From: Anaerosalibacter massiliensis | Lineage (GTDB): Bacteria; Bacillota; Clostridia; Tissierellales; Sporanaerobacteraceae | Direction of reading: 5' to 3' | NCBI GenBank assembly: GCA_000751555.1 | Contig: CCEZ01000043.1 | Coordinates: 62,001-126,000, forward strand | Length of the DNA stretch: 64,000 bases | Shown here: piece by piece, positions 53,464 to 62,724 of the stretch | Layout of the letters: the number at the start of each line of letters is the position of its first letter | Position numbering within the stretch: the stretch's first letter is position 1 | Position numbers and translations under genes: made by a program | Notes under the pieces: generated by a model | Database searches by the model: none | What the model was told of the DNA's origin: nothing | The model's input: only the letters and a program-made list of their open reading frames with translations

Positions 53464-54753
53464 ATGGTGATTTCAAATGAAAAATCAAGAGAAAAAGTAC
53501 TAATTGTAGGAGTAGATTTAGGAGAAAGAAATTTTAATATAGATGATTCCTTAGAAGAACTAGAAGAACTTGTACTAGCTGCTAATGGAGAAGTAATAGA
53601 AAAACTTATTCAAAAAAGAGAAAAAATTAATCCAGCTTATTATATAGGAAAGGGAAAGGCAAATGAGATAAAAAATTATTGTTATGAATTAAATATAGAT
53701 ACTGTAGTTTTCAATGATGAACTTTCACCTGCTCAAATTAAAAATTTAGAAAATATTATAGAAAGAAAAATAATAGATAGAACTAATTTGATACTTGATA
53801 TATTTGCTAAAAGAGCCAGTTCTAAAGAGGGACAACTTCAAGTAGAGTTAGCTCAACTTAAATATAGACTTCCCAGATTAGTAGGGCTTAGAGATTATCT
53901 ATCTAGAGAAGGTGGAGGTATAGGGACTAGAGGACCTGGGGAGCAAAAGTTGGAAACAGATAGACGTCATATTCTAAGGGAAATTGACAATATTGAAAGA
54001 CAATTAAGAAATATAAAGAAAACTAGAAATATAAAAAGGAAGAAGAGAGAAAAAACAGATCTTCCTATAGTTGCATTAGTAGGTTATACAAATGCCGGAA
54101 AATCTACAATTTTAAATAAGATAATTGAGTTAAATGAAAACTATGATAAAAACAAGAAAGTATTTGTTTATGATATGCTTTTTGCTACATTAGATATTTC
54201 TCTTAGAAAAGCAGAATTGCCAAATGGTCAACCTTTTCTCATAACAGATACAGTGGGTTTTGTAAGTAAACTACCTACAGATTTAGTTGAGGCTTTTAAA
54301 GGTACTTTGGAGGAAGTAGAATATGCAGATTTACTTCTTCATGTAGTAGATGCTTCAAATGAAAATTTGGATCTTCAAATGAATACAACCTATGATATTT
54401 TAAAGGATTTAAATGTGTTAGATAAGCCTATTATCAGTGTATTTAATAAAATGGATAAAGTAGGAGATAAAAAACTAATATATGATGATAGGTATGCAGA
54501 TGAAGAAATATTTTTATCCGCAAAAAATGGAAAGGATATTAATAGATTACTTGAAGCAATTCAAGAAAATTTACCTATAAAATATATAGACACTACTTTA
54601 ATAATCCCTTATGATAAACAAGATATATTATCTTATATATTTGATAATTATAATGTGGAAATCATCGACCATATTGATGAAGGTACAGAAATAAAAGTAG
54701 AACTGAGTAGTGTAGATTATAAACGATATTTTAATTATATAAAGAATAGGTGA
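53464..54753 (+). CDS. hflX: GTPase HflX
   Basis: 429 residues from ATG 53464 (site GGATGGTGAT); ATG 53452 is a less likely start. N-terminal HflX domain with long coiled-coil (NIERQLRNIKKTRNIKR), then a TRAFAC G domain: G1 GYTNAGKST (~205), G3 DTVGF (~265) and G4 FNKMD (~330). HflX binds the 50S ribosome and splits stalled or hibernating ribosomes under heat stress. Confidence 0.93.
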   Translation: MVISNEKSREKVLIVGVDLGERNFNIDDSLEELEELVLAANGEVIEKLIQKREKINPAYYIGKGKANEIKNYCYELNIDTVVFNDELSPAQIKNLENIIERKIIDRTNLILDIFAKRASSKEGQLQVELAQLKYRLPRLVGLRDYLSREGGGIGTRGPGEQKLETDRRHILREIDNIERQLRNIKKTRNIKRKKREKTDLPIVALVGYTNAGKSTILNKIIELNENYDKNKKVFVYDMLFATLDISLRKAELPNGQPFLITDTVGFVSKLPTDLVEAFKGTLEEVEYADLLLHVVDASNENLDLQMNTTYDILKDLNVLDKPIISVFNKMDKVGDKKLIYDDRYADEEIFLSAKNGKDINRLLEAIQENLPIKYIDTTLIIPYDKQDILSYIFDNYNVEIIDHIDEGTEIKVELSSVDYKRYFNYIKNR

Positions 54754-54759
54754 TATTGT

Positions 54760-55425
54760 ATGAAAGGTAGAAATATTTGGAAAAATATTTCTGAATTAGA
54801 TGATTATTTTATAACTTATTTATTGTATAAAGAGGGAAAATCTATAGAAAGCATTGCCATTATTAGAAAAATGTCTAAAAGTGAAGTTGAAAAGGATATT
54901 ATAAAAAGTAAGATATTTTTTTCAAAGGATGCAAAGAAAGATGATGAATTAATAAAAATTATAAGTTTATCAAAAAAAGAGAGAATAGCGTATTTAAATA
55001 ATATGACAAAGGATGAAAAAAATAAACTATCTGATGAAATTTATAAAAGATATATTAAATTTAAAAATCAAGAAGATAGAATGATTCTCATTTGGCTTAT
55101 AGGAGAGCTTGATGAAGATAGATTTCTTCCTTTTTTAAGAATGGAATTAAGAAGTAAAAATGTAAACTATAGAAGGCTCTCTTGTTCTGCTTTAGGGAAA
55201 ATGAATAGAAAGGAAACTAAAGATTGGTTAGAAACTGCTTTAAGAGATGAGAATCCTCAAGTAAGACAATATGCAACAAAGGCATTATCAGGGATAGGAG
55301 ATGAATATACTATAAAATTATTAGAAAAGATTGCTATTGTAGATGAAAAGGAATATGTGAAAAGAGGAGCTAAGAAATCTATTGAAGAAATAAAAAATAG
55401 ATTAAAAATAGGGGTTAATAATTAG
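54760..55425 (+). CDS. HEAT-repeat protein downstream of hflX
   Basis: 221 residues. N-terminal ~55 residues contain an HTH-like segment (GKSIESIAIIRKMSKSEVEKDII); the C-terminal half has two to three HEAT/PBS-type helical repeats (YRRLSCSALGKM..., VRQYATKALSGIG...). No enzyme motif. Starts six bases after hflX, probably cotranscribed. Function unknown; a protein- or RNA-binding adaptor is a guess. Confidence 0.75.
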   Translation: MKGRNIWKNISELDDYFITYLLYKEGKSIESIAIIRKMSKSEVEKDIIKSKIFFSKDAKKDDELIKIISLSKKERIAYLNNMTKDEKNKLSDEIYKRYIKFKNQEDRMILIWLIGELDEDRFLPFLRMELRSKNVNYRRLSCSALGKMNRKETKDWLETALRDENPQVRQYATKALSGIGDEYTIKLLEKIAIVDEKEYVKRGAKKSIEEIKNRLKIGVNN

Positions 55426-55541
55426 AAATATTACATAGAATATATATAAGAAGAAATCTTAATTTTTATTTTCAGAAAAATATTGAAATTCAATTAAATT
55501 TGATGTATCATTAAATTAATAGATATGGGAGGTGATTGCCA

Positions 55542-55985
55542 ATGATAGTAAGAAAATGTGCTGGCGGTATAGTTTTCCACAGGAATAAGGTGTTTATTCT
55601 AAAAAATGATAAAGGTCACTGGGTATTGCCAAAAGGGAAAATTCGTAACGGTTCTCTAGCAGTAGAGACGGCCCTAAATCATGTAAGGATTGAGGGAGGC
55701 GTTGAGGGTGAAGTAATTTCTACTGCGGGAGAAACTAGTTACGAATTTTATTCTTTGTCTAGAAAACAACCAGTATATAACTTTATTACTTGGTACATTA
55801 TGGAATCTCATTCTGAGGGTTTTGAATTTAATAAAGATTTAGGATTTTTAGATGGAGGCTTTTTCCCAATAGAAGAAGCTATGGACAAAATAACTCACAA
55901 TCAAGATAAATCACTTGTAAACCTTTCCTACAAAAAATATTTAGATATGATTAATATGGAGGATATAGAAGAAGTTTATGTGTAA
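55542..55985 (+). CDS. NUDIX hydrolase
   Basis: 147 residues from ATG 55542 (GGGAGGTGAT). The Nudix box is weak: GKIRNGSLAVETALNHVRIEGGVEG lacks the canonical GX5EX7REUXEEXGU Glu set (only one Glu at the expected place). It may be an atypical or inactive member. N-terminus CAGGIVFHRNKVFILKNDKGHWVLPKG is a good NUDIX start. Substrate unknown. The downstream terminator overlaps the stop codon. Confidence 0.7.
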   Translation: MIVRKCAGGIVFHRNKVFILKNDKGHWVLPKGKIRNGSLAVETALNHVRIEGGVEGEVISTAGETSYEFYSLSRKQPVYNFITWYIMESHSEGFEFNKDLGFLDGGFFPIEEAMDKITHNQDKSLVNLSYKKYLDMINMEDIEEVYV

Positions 55986-56010
55986 GGGTAGCTTGCTACC
56001 CTTATTTTTT
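55983..56010 (+). terminator. Terminator after the NUDIX gene
   Basis: TAAGGGTAGC-TT-GCTACCCTTA stem then TTTTTT; it includes the TAA stop. Confidence 0.88.
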
Positions 56011-56073
56011 ATTTTCCTGTAAAAGATGATATAATTGTGAATAGTTAAATATAAAGGTGGAAAGGAGATAAGG

Positions 56074-56727
56074 ATGAAAAATAGATATAGAACTATATAT
56101 AAAATGGGCGAAGATGAAGTTTCAATTAAAAAATCTAGATTTATTGGATATGCAATGCCTATAAATTCAGAAGAAGAAGCTATAAAATTTATTGAAGAAA
56201 TAAAAGCTAAACATAGGGATGCGACCCATAATGTTTATGCTTATGTTCTGGGAGAAGATAATAATATTCAAAGATATAGTGATGATGGAGAACCTAGTGG
56301 TACAGCAGGTATACCTGCATTAGAAGTTATAAAAAAGGAAGATTTAAGAAATGTGGTTGTAGTAGTTACTAGATATTTTGGAGGAAAGAAATTAGGGACG
56401 GGAGGACTTATAAGGGCGTATACAAAAGGAGCTAAAATAGGAATAGAATCTGGAATAATAATAGAAAGAGTACTTTTTAGAAAAGTGAAAGTTAGAATTG
56501 ATTATACACTATATGGTATGGTAGAAAACCATTTAATTAATAAAAAAATTTATATAGAAGATACTATATTTGATGATGGAGTCAATATTATACTTTATAT
56601 TGAATATGATAAAGATGAAAGATTTAGAAAAAACATACAAGAACTTACAAATGGAACGGGTATTATTGATGATATTGGAGAGGAATATCTTTCAATAAAA
56701 GATGGAAAAATATTAAAAAAACAATAG
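56074..56727 (+). CDS. YigZ/IMPACT-family protein
   Basis: 217 residues with the UPF0029 N-terminal domain: KKSRFIGYAMPI, HRDATHNVYAYVLG, SDDGEPSGTAGIPALEVI and VVTRYFGGKKLGTGGLIRAY, all family hallmarks. A C-terminal DUF1949 domain follows. Members bind RNA or regulate translation in eukaryotes; the bacterial role is unclear. RBS AAAGGAG. Confidence 0.88.
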   Translation: MKNRYRTIYKMGEDEVSIKKSRFIGYAMPINSEEEAIKFIEEIKAKHRDATHNVYAYVLGEDNNIQRYSDDGEPSGTAGIPALEVIKKEDLRNVVVVVTRYFGGKKLGTGGLIRAYTKGAKIGIESGIIIERVLFRKVKVRIDYTLYGMVENHLINKKIYIEDTIFDDGVNIILYIEYDKDERFRKNIQELTNGTGIIDDIGEEYLSIKDGKILKKQ

Positions 56728-56772
56728 ATTAAATATACATATATAGGGTAAATGTAAGGTGGAGGTGCAAAT

Positions 56773-57174
56773 ATGAAAAAAATGAAGAAAAATAAAGCGG
56801 AAATGTTGGATAAAAAAGTTTGGGCTGTAGTAGGTGCAACACCTAGTGAAGAAAAGTTTGGATATAAGATTTGGGAAATACTTAGAGAACATGATTATGA
56901 AACTTATGGAGTGAATCCAAAATATGATGAGATAAAAGGTCAGAAAATATATAAATCTTTAAAAGATATTCCAGTTAAACCTGATGTTATAGATTTTGTA
57001 GTACCACCAAAAGTAACTCTTGCTTTTCTTGAAGAAGCTAAAGAATTAGGAATAGAGTATTTGTGGTTCCAGCCAGGAACTTTTGATGATAATGTAATTG
57101 AGAAGGCAGAAGAAATGGGATTTAAAATACTATATCATGATTGTGTATTGGCAACTTTAAAAGAAATAGAATAG
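56773..57174 (+). CDS. CoA-binding domain protein (YccU-like)
   Basis: 133 residues, Rossmann-like CoA-binding fold: VWAVVGATPSEEKFGYKI at ~residue 15, GVNPKYDEI and LWFQPGTFDD near residue 99. Members bind CoA; the physiological role is unknown. Short of the succinyl-CoA ligase family, so no ligase activity is expected. RBS GGTGGAGG. Confidence 0.85.
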   Translation: MKKMKKNKAEMLDKKVWAVVGATPSEEKFGYKIWEILREHDYETYGVNPKYDEIKGQKIYKSLKDIPVKPDVIDFVVPPKVTLAFLEEAKELGIEYLWFQPGTFDDNVIEKAEEMGFKILYHDCVLATLKEIE

Positions 57175-57190
57175 GCTTATAAGCCTATTC
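57169..57190. terminator. Palindrome at the junction of convergent genes
   Basis: GAATAGGCTTA / TAAGCCTATTC perfect palindrome between the CoA-binding gene and the minus-strand transporter; works for both. Confidence 0.7.
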
Positions 57191-57535
57191 TTTCTTAATG
57201 AATAACTCACCTATACCTATGCATAATAATAGTATACTAAATAACTTTTTTAAAACATTAGAATTTATTTTAATTGCTAAAGAAGAACCTATAAGAGCTC
57301 CTATTACTCCACCAACTATTATTAAAATTGCTAGTTTAAACTCAATATTTTTATTTAAGTAATGAATAATTAAGGCAACTATAGATATGGGTATAAACAC
57401 TATTAAATTAATTCCTTGAGCTTGCTTTTGAGTTAATTCAGTGAATAAGATTAGTGAAGGAATAAGTATAGTGCCTCCACCAATTCCCATACCACTTACT
57501 ATACCTGAAAAAAATCCAATTATAAATAATTTCAT
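57185..57535 (-). CDS. TauE/SafE half-transporter, second half
   Basis: 116 residues, four hydrophobic segments, beginning MKLFIIGFFSGIVSGMGIGGGTILIP, one DUF81 repeat. It starts inside the stop codon of the upstream half (ATGA overlap at 57532-57535), so the pair is translationally coupled. Normal TauE/SafE proteins of ~250 residues contain two such repeats in one chain. A heterodimer is likely; substrate unknown. Confidence 0.8.
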   Translation of the reverse strand: MKLFIIGFFSGIVSGMGIGGGTILIPSLILFTELTQKQAQGINLIVFIPISIVALIIHYLNKNIEFKLAILIIVGGVIGALIGSSLAIKINSNVLKKLFSILLLCIGIGELFIKKE

Positions 57536-57891
57536 TTTATCAACATCCTAATAGCAGCGAATATAATGATAGAGCCAAATATTTTTCTTAGTATATTTAC
57601 AGGCACTTTATTTAATAATTTTGCACCTATAAAACTTCCTAGCATTCCACCTATTGCTACTATAAATGCAATATTTAGCTGTATTATATTATGCTTATAA
57701 TATATTAAGACACTTATAATACTTAGAGGAAGTATTATAGATATGGCAGTGGCATGAGCTTTATGGTCATCTACATTTAACAAAAATACTAATGCAGGAA
57801 CTACTATAGTACCTCCTCCAGAACCAAAAAGACCATTTACAAGTCCTGCTGCTAAACCTATTCCAACGGTTTTAAGTTGCTTTTTTTCCAT
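57532..57891 (-). CDS. TauE/SafE half-transporter, first half
   Basis: 119 residues, four hydrophobic segments, KTVGIGLAAGLVNGLFGSGGGTIVVPALVF at the N-terminus with the family GxGGG motif. Paired with the following gene through a 4-bp overlap. AAGGAGAT precedes the ATG. Both halves start with similar G-rich motifs, as expected from internal duplication. Confidence 0.8.
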   Translation of the reverse strand: MEKKQLKTVGIGLAAGLVNGLFGSGGGTIVVPALVFLLNVDDHKAHATAISIILPLSIISVLIYYKHNIIQLNIAFIVAIGGMLGSFIGAKLLNKVPVNILRKIFGSIIIFAAIRMLIK

Positions 57892-58021
57892 AGTTATCTC
57901 CTTTATAGTTTATATGGTATAATATTTTGTAGTTAAAGTATCTTTATAGTTAATTTTTCCTAAACAATTAAACCTTATTCAAAATATAGATAGTTAAAAT
58001 TTTTAATGGAGGTGTTTTAAA

Positions 58022-58936
58022 TTGATTGCAAACAATATAATTGATCTTATAGGAGAAACTCCTATACTTAAAATGAATAATATAGTTGAAAAAGATTGGT
58101 CAGATGTATATCTAAAGCTAGAATATTTTAATCCGGCAGGTAGTGTAAAAGATAGACCAGCCCTTTATATGATAGAAGAGGCTGAGAAAAAGGGAAAGTT
58201 AAAGAAAGGATCAGTAATTATAGAGCCTACTAGTGGAAATACAGGAATTGGTTTAGCAATGGTAGGGGCGGCTAAAGGATATAAAGTGATTTTAGTTATG
58301 CCTGATACTATGAGTGTTGAAAGAAGAAGTTTACTTAAGGCTTATGGTGCAGAAGTTATTTTGACTCCAGGAGAGAAAGGAATGCAAGGTTCTATTGATA
58401 AAGCAGAAGAACTAGTTAGAAATAATGAAAATTATTTTTTACCTTATCAATTTAAAAATCCAGATAATCCAAAAGCTCATGAAGAGACTACAGCTCTAGA
58501 AATATTGAAACAAATGAATGGAGATATAGATGTATTTATAGCTGGAATAGGAACAGGAGGAACCATAACTGGAGTTGGAAAAGTTCTAAAAAAAGAAATA
58601 CCTAATGTAAAAATAATAGGAGTTGAACCAGCTTCTTCTCCATTATTATCAGGTGGAGATGCGGGCCCTCATAAAATACAAGGAATAGGAGCAAATTTTA
58701 TTCCAGAAATATTAGATTTAGATTTATTAGATGGAGTGGAAAAAATAAAAGATGAAGATGCTATAGAAATGACTAGAAGATTAGCTAGAAAAGAAGGAGT
58801 ACTATTAGGAATATCTTCTGGTGCAGCAGCTTTTGCGGCATTAAAATGGGCTAAAAAATTAGGTGAAGGTAAAAGAATAGTGGCCATTGCTCCAGATTCA
58901 GGGGAAAGATATTTAAGTACAAAAATATTTGAATAA
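58022..58936 (+). CDS. cysK: Cysteine synthase (O-acetylserine sulfhydrylase)
   Basis: 304 residues, TTG start behind GGAGGTG. PLP lysine in PAGSVKDRPA (~residue 43), EPTSGNTGIGLAM (~72) and TGVGKVL near 180, typical of CysK/CysM. It makes cysteine from O-acetylserine and sulfide. No cysE is nearby. Could also handle other beta-replacement reactions. Confidence 0.93.
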   Translation: MIANNIIDLIGETPILKMNNIVEKDWSDVYLKLEYFNPAGSVKDRPALYMIEEAEKKGKLKKGSVIIEPTSGNTGIGLAMVGAAKGYKVILVMPDTMSVERRSLLKAYGAEVILTPGEKGMQGSIDKAEELVRNNENYFLPYQFKNPDNPKAHEETTALEILKQMNGDIDVFIAGIGTGGTITGVGKVLKKEIPNVKIIGVEPASSPLLSGGDAGPHKIQGIGANFIPEILDLDLLDGVEKIKDEDAIEMTRRLARKEGVLLGISSGAAAFAALKWAKKLGEGKRIVAIAPDSGERYLSTKIFE

Positions 58937-58965
58937 AAAATATTATAAATAATGGAGGTACATTC

Positions 58966-59691
58966 GTGGAAAATATAGAAAAAATATGTGATGAACTAGT
59001 TAGTTGGCTAAGAGAAAAAGTTAGTGAAGCAAATGCGAGAGGTATAGTTTTTGGTTTAAGTGGTGGGATAGATTCAGCTGTTGTAGCAGGTTTTGCTAAA
59101 AAGGCTTTTCCTGAGAATAGTTTAGGAATTATTATGCCTTGTCATAGCAATCCTATAGATGAGGAACATGGAATATTGGTAGCAGAAAGTCTAAATTTGA
59201 AAACTACTAAGATAGATTTAACTAGTACCTATGATATATTTATGGAGACTGTATCTAACAATGGAGAATCAAAATTAGCTGAAGCTAATGTAAAACCTAG
59301 ACTTAGGATGACTACATTATACTATTTCGCTCAAAAGTACAATTATTTAGTTGCAGGTCCTAGCAATAAAAGTGAATTTACTGTAGGGTATTTTACTAAG
59401 CATGGAGATAGTGCTGTAGATATATTTCCTATTGCTTCATTTGTTAAATCTGAAGTAAGAGAACTTGCCTATTGCTTAAATATACCTGAAAAAATTATAA
59501 ACAAACCTCCTACAGCTGGTCTTTGGGAAAATCAAACAGATGAAAAAGAAATGGGATTCAGTTATGATGTATTAGATAACTATATAAAAACTGGCAATGG
59601 TGATAAAGAAGTTGTAGATAAAATAGAAAAGATGAATAAAAGAAGTGAACATAAGAGAAAATTTCCTCCCATATTTACCTCAGAAAAATAA
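58966..59691 (+). CDS. nadE: NH3-dependent NAD+ synthetase
   Basis: 241 residues from GTG 58966 (GGAGGT). ATP pyrophosphatase P-loop FGLSGGIDSAVVAG (~residue 29), then GPSNKSEFTVGYFTKHGDSAVDIFP (~130). No glutaminase domain, so ammonia is the nitrogen donor, which fits an ammonia-rich fermenter. Stops 69 bp before yebC. Confidence 0.92.
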   Translation: MENIEKICDELVSWLREKVSEANARGIVFGLSGGIDSAVVAGFAKKAFPENSLGIIMPCHSNPIDEEHGILVAESLNLKTTKIDLTSTYDIFMETVSNNGESKLAEANVKPRLRMTTLYYFAQKYNYLVAGPSNKSEFTVGYFTKHGDSAVDIFPIASFVKSEVRELAYCLNIPEKIINKPPTAGLWENQTDEKEMGFSYDVLDNYIKTGNGDKEVVDKIEKMNKRSEHKRKFPPIFTSEK

Positions 59692-59760
59692 ATCTAGTGA
59701 AATAGTTCGTTTTATATGTTAAAATATTATTGTTATTGATAGAAGGAGGTTAGAAACGGT

Positions 59761-60507
59761 ATGGCAGGACATTCAAAATGGTCGAATATTAAAAGAAAAA
59801 AAGGAAAAGAAGATGCTGCTCGTGGTAAAGTTTTTACAAAACTAACTAGGTATATTACTGTAGCTGTTAAAGAAGGTGGAGATGATCCAGAGTACAATCC
59901 TGCACTTAAGGCTGCTATAGAAAAGGCTAAGGCTGAGAATATGCCTAATGATAATATAGATAGGGCAATTAAAAAAGCTGCTGGAAGTCAAGATGCTAAC
60001 AACTTTGAAGAAATTAAATATGAAGGATATGGCCCAGCAGGAATAGCAGTATTTGTTACTTCTCTAACAGACAATAGAAATAGGACTGCTTCAGATGTAA
60101 GACATGCTTTTGATAAATTTGGTGGAAACTTAGGTCAAACAGGATGTGTTTCATTTATGTTTGATAGGAAAGGCGTACTTGCTATAGAAAAAAATAATAG
60201 TATAGATGAAGAAGAGCTCATGATGGAAGCTATTGAACTTGGAGCAGAAGATTTTAGTTCAGAGGAAGAAGTATTTGAAATAATCACAGCTCCTGGGGAC
60301 TTTAATAATGTAAGAGACACATTAAAAGAAAATGGATACAGTTTTGTAACAGCAGAAACTTCTTTCATACCACAAAATACTGTAGAACTTAAAAATGAAA
60401 AAGATATTAAAAACATGGTAAAACTCATAGAGAGTCTTGAAGACAATGATGATATTCAAGAAGTATACCATAATTGGGAAATCCCTGATGATTTAGAAAT
60501 TGAGTAG
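59761..60507 (+). CDS. yebC: YebC/PmpR-family transcriptional/translational factor
   Basis: 248 residues, starting [30 protein letters not shown], the family signature. YebC proteins act in translation of polyproline stretches or as DNA-binding regulators. Start ATG 59761 with AAGGAGG. Followed by a terminator at 60600. Confidence 0.95.
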   Translation: MAGHSKWSNIKRKKGKEDAARGKVFTKLTRYITVAVKEGGDDPEYNPALKAAIEKAKAENMPNDNIDRAIKKAAGSQDANNFEEIKYEGYGPAGIAVFVTSLTDNRNRTASDVRHAFDKFGGNLGQTGCVSFMFDRKGVLAIEKNNSIDEEELMMEAIELGAEDFSSEEEVFEIITAPGDFNNVRDTLKENGYSFVTAETSFIPQNTVELKNEKDIKNMVKLIESLEDNDDIQEVYHNWEIPDDLEIE

Positions 60508-60599
60508 ATTATAGAGGTCTAATACCTAAAAAATCGAAAAAAGAGAATTGAATAATGATATACGTATATATAAATTATTTATAATTTAGTATTTAACAG

Positions 60600-60650
60600 T
60601 ATCCCATTTTTATATATGAGAAAAATATAAAAATGGGATATTATATTTTA
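60600..60650 (+). terminator. Terminator-like hairpin between yebC and the folate operon
   Basis: TATCCCATTTTTATAT / ATATAAAAATGGGATA stem, then a T-rich flank. The rest of the gap before 60730 is AT-rich, with no gene. Confidence 0.7.
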
Positions 60651-60729
60651 AATAATGTACAGAAACTTGTAATAATATGCTAAATATTATATATGAATTT
60701 ATTAATTAAATTTTAAAGGAGATGATTTT

Positions 60730-61086
60730 ATGATTTTAATAAAAGAATTTGAATTTGATGCAGCTCATAATCTTATTCATTATCATGGGAAATGTGAAAA
60801 ATTACATGGTCATACTTATAGACTTGTAGTAAAGTTAGAAGGAAAACCAGATGAAGAAGGAATGATTTTTGATTTTGTAGAATTAAAAAATATAGTTAAT
60901 GAAAAAATAATAAGTAAATTTGATCATGCTTATTTAAACAATATTATTTCTCAACCTACTGCTGAAAATATAGCTATGTACACATGGAAAAATCTTGAGA
61001 AATATGTTAATAGGAATAATTGTAGTCTCTATGAGGTTGAAGTGTGGGAAACTAAAACTAGTGGTGTTATATATAGGGGTGAATAA
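60730..61086 (+). CDS. PTPS/QueD-family protein, probable FolB replacement in folate synthesis
   Basis: 118 residues, 6-pyruvoyltetrahydropterin synthase fold. Zinc ligands: His13 (AAHN), His26 and His28 in KCEKLHGH. Both Cys22 (queuosine-type position) and Glu23 (folate-type PTPS-III position) precede LHGH, so it looks like a dual-type member. It sits directly before folE2, folP and folK, and no folB or queC/queE is in view, so it probably makes 6-hydroxymethyl-dihydropterin for folate. The alternative is QueD in queuosine synthesis. Confidence 0.82.
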   Translation: MILIKEFEFDAAHNLIHYHGKCEKLHGHTYRLVVKLEGKPDEEGMIFDFVELKNIVNEKIISKFDHAYLNNIISQPTAENIAMYTWKNLEKYVNRNNCSLYEVEVWETKTSGVIYRGE

Positions 61087-61088
61087 AA

Positions 61089-61859
61089 ATGGAAGACATA
61101 CAAAAACAAATAGATACAAGGAATATAGCCCTCAAAAAAGTAGGTATTAAAGATTTTAAATGGCCTATATCTGTTCTTGATAAAGAAAATAAAAGGCAGG
61201 ATACTATTGCTCAAATAGATGCAGCTGTAAGTCTTTCCCATGATATAAAAGGTACACATATGAGTAGATTTGTTGAAATTATAAAAAAGATGAAAAGAGT
61301 TTCTCCTAAAAGTATTGAAGAAACTCTTGATGACATGACAAAAAAGTTAGATTCTAAATCAGCATATATGAAAATAGGCTTTGATTATTTTATTAAAAAA
61401 GTTTCACCAGTTACTGAAATAAAGTCTTTAACAGATATAAGATGTTATTATAAAGCTACAAAAGAAGAAAAATTGAAACTTCTAATGGGCATTTCTGTAC
61501 CTGTTATAACATTGTGTCCTTGTTCTAAAGCAATAAGTGAGTTTGGTGCTCACAATCAAAGAGCTATCGTTGATATTTTAGTTGAGATGAATAGTCGTGT
61601 TTGGATTGAAGAAATAGTTAAAATAGCGGAAGAAAGCTCTAGTTCCCCTGTTTATCCTCTTCTTAAAAGAAAAGATGAAAAATATATTACAGAGCAATCT
61701 TATTTAAATCCAAGATTTGTAGAAGATGTGGCAAGAGAGGCTGCTTTAAAACTTGAGAAAAATAAAAAAATTGATTGGTATAGTGTAAAGGTAGAAAGTA
61801 TAGAGAGCATTCACAATCACAGTGCTTTTGCCTATACAGAAAAAGGTTATATATTATAA
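61089..61859 (+). CDS. folE2: GTP cyclohydrolase FolE2
   Basis: 256 residues, starting two bases after the PTPS gene. FolE2/MptA family: VITLCPCSKAISEFGAHNQRA near residue 145 carries the metal Cys and conserved residues; ASVSLSHDIKGTHMSRF-like region (SLSHDIKGTHMSR) near residue 52. It converts GTP to dihydroneopterin triphosphate, the first step of folate synthesis. FolE2 works without zinc, with other divalent metals. Confidence 0.94.
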   Translation: MEDIQKQIDTRNIALKKVGIKDFKWPISVLDKENKRQDTIAQIDAAVSLSHDIKGTHMSRFVEIIKKMKRVSPKSIEETLDDMTKKLDSKSAYMKIGFDYFIKKVSPVTEIKSLTDIRCYYKATKEEKLKLLMGISVPVITLCPCSKAISEFGAHNQRAIVDILVEMNSRVWIEEIVKIAEESSSSPVYPLLKRKDEKYITEQSYLNPRFVEDVAREAALKLEKNKKIDWYSVKVESIESIHNHSAFAYTEKGYIL

Positions 61860-61887
61860 ATCTTAAAACTTGAAAGGAGAGTTTATT

Positions 61888-62724
61888 ATGAGGTATATAG
61901 AATTAAAAGATGGAACAATTTACAAATTTAAAAATATGAAGATAATGGGCATAATAAATGTTACAGATAACTCCTTCTATTCAAATTCAAGAGTATATAG
62001 TGTAGAAAATGCAGTGAATAGAGGAATTGAAATGATAGAATGTGGAGCAGATATTTTAGATATAGGTGGAGAGTCTACTAGGCCTGGTTCTAATCCAATA
62101 ACTGTTGAAGAAGAAATACAAAGAGTAGTTCCTGTTATTAGTGGTATTAGACAAAAAAACAAAGATATACTAATCTCTGTAGATACTTATAGAAGTGAAA
62201 CTGCAGAGGAAGCAATAAAGGCAGGTGCAGATATTATTAATGATATATCAGCTATGACTTTTGATGAAAATATGGCAGATATAGCCATAAAGTATAATGT
62301 TCCTATCATACTTATGCATATTAAAGGTAAACCAAAAGATATGCAAAAAAATCCCCACTATAATGATGTTATTAAAGAAGTTAAAGATTTTTTAGAAGAA
62401 AGAATAAACTATGCTATAAATAGGGGAATTAAAAAAGATAAATTAATACTTGATCCAGGAATAGGATTTGGAAAAAGTTTTGATCATAATATAAAACTTA
62501 TAAAGAATATAAATGAATTTTTAATATTTGATTTGCCAGTACTTCTTGCAGTATCAAGAAAGTCTTTTATAGGTCAGGCTCTCAGTGGTATTCCTGTAGA
62601 AGAATGCCTAGAGGGTACTATAGCAGTTTCATGTTATGCAGCTTTGAAAGATGTTGATATAATAAGGGTTCATGATGTATTAGAAAATAGTAGAGCTATA
62701 AAGATGACAGAGGTGTTAAAATGA
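61888..62724 (+). CDS. folP: Dihydropteroate synthase
   Basis: 278 residues from ATG 61888, with GAAAGGAGA in front. Signatures: IMGIINVTDNSFYS (~residue 19), DIGGESTRPGS (~60), VDTYRSE, and GIGFGKSFDHN (~195), which is the pterin-binding region. It joins the pterin to p-aminobenzoate and is the sulfonamide target. Its last four bases overlap folK (ATGA). Confidence 0.94.
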   Translation: MRYIELKDGTIYKFKNMKIMGIINVTDNSFYSNSRVYSVENAVNRGIEMIECGADILDIGGESTRPGSNPITVEEEIQRVVPVISGIRQKNKDILISVDTYRSETAEEAIKAGADIINDISAMTFDENMADIAIKYNVPIILMHIKGKPKDMQKNPHYNDVIKEVKDFLEERINYAINRGIKKDKLILDPGIGFGKSFDHNIKLIKNINEFLIFDLPVLLAVSRKSFIGQALSGIPVEECLEGTIAVSCYAALKDVDIIRVHDVLENSRAIKMTEVLK

